Assembly: GCA_964385195.1 (NCBI GenBank)
Contig: CAYLOC010000189.1
Coordinates: forward strand, 1-5,897
Length of the DNA: 5,897 nt
Reading direction: 5' to 3'
DNA from: CAYLOC01 sp964385195
Lineage (GTDB): Bacteria > Actinomycetota > Actinomycetes > Propionibacteriales > Nocardioidaceae
Numbering within the stretch: the stretch's first letter is position 1; each line of letters begins with the position of its first letter. The notes below the pieces were generated by a model. The model saw nothing but the letters and a program-made list of their open reading frames with translations. It was not told the DNA's origin and did not search any database. The translations under genes were made by a program, and so were the position numbers. Below, piece after piece: positions 5,892-5,897 of this stretch.

Positions 5892-5897
5892 AGACGA

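Overview
The window is about 5.9 kb of very GC-rich DNA, with strong G/C preference at third codon positions, densely packed with genes on both strands. It looks like chromosomal DNA of a high-GC actinobacterium. The evidence is a mycothiol-dependent maleylpyruvate isomerase-type gene (mycothiol is an actinobacterial thiol), a membrane protein resembling an actinobacterial DUF6297-type family, an actinobacterial-looking IspG, and starts that look leaderless. Pseudonocardiales or a relative is my best guess, but the window alone cannot settle genus.

Layout, left to right. (1) 1-834, plus: 3' part of ispG (non-mevalonate isoprenoid pathway), truncated by the window edge. (2) 893-1669, plus: a mycothiol-dependent (MDMPI/DinB-like) metalloenzyme with a GTG start and a -10-like hexamer exactly placed for a leaderless mRNA. 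(3) 1676-4660, minus: a tight three-gene operon read right to left, namely a Pol-beta-type nucleotidyltransferase, an ABC ATPase whose ATG overlaps the upstream stop (ATGA), and a 507-residue polytopic membrane protein starting 1 base after the ATPase stop. It converges on gene 2 with only 6 bases between stop codons. (4) 4661-4757: a 97-base gap with the putative promoter of the operon and a weak hairpin. (5) 4758-5882, minus: an AlkZ/YcaQ-like DNA glycosylase with a QAD catalytic-type motif, apparently complete.

How the genes relate: ispG, the MDMPI-like gene and the glycosylase look like independent units. The three-gene minus-strand operon is the part most likely to be under-described. 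The ATPase and the membrane protein should form one ABC transporter, probably an exporter because no substrate-binding protein is present. The nucleotidyltransferase is translationally coupled to it, but its substrate cannot be read from sequence. I saw no RNA genes, mobile elements, CRISPR arrays or substantial repeats. No gap between genes exceeds 100 bases.
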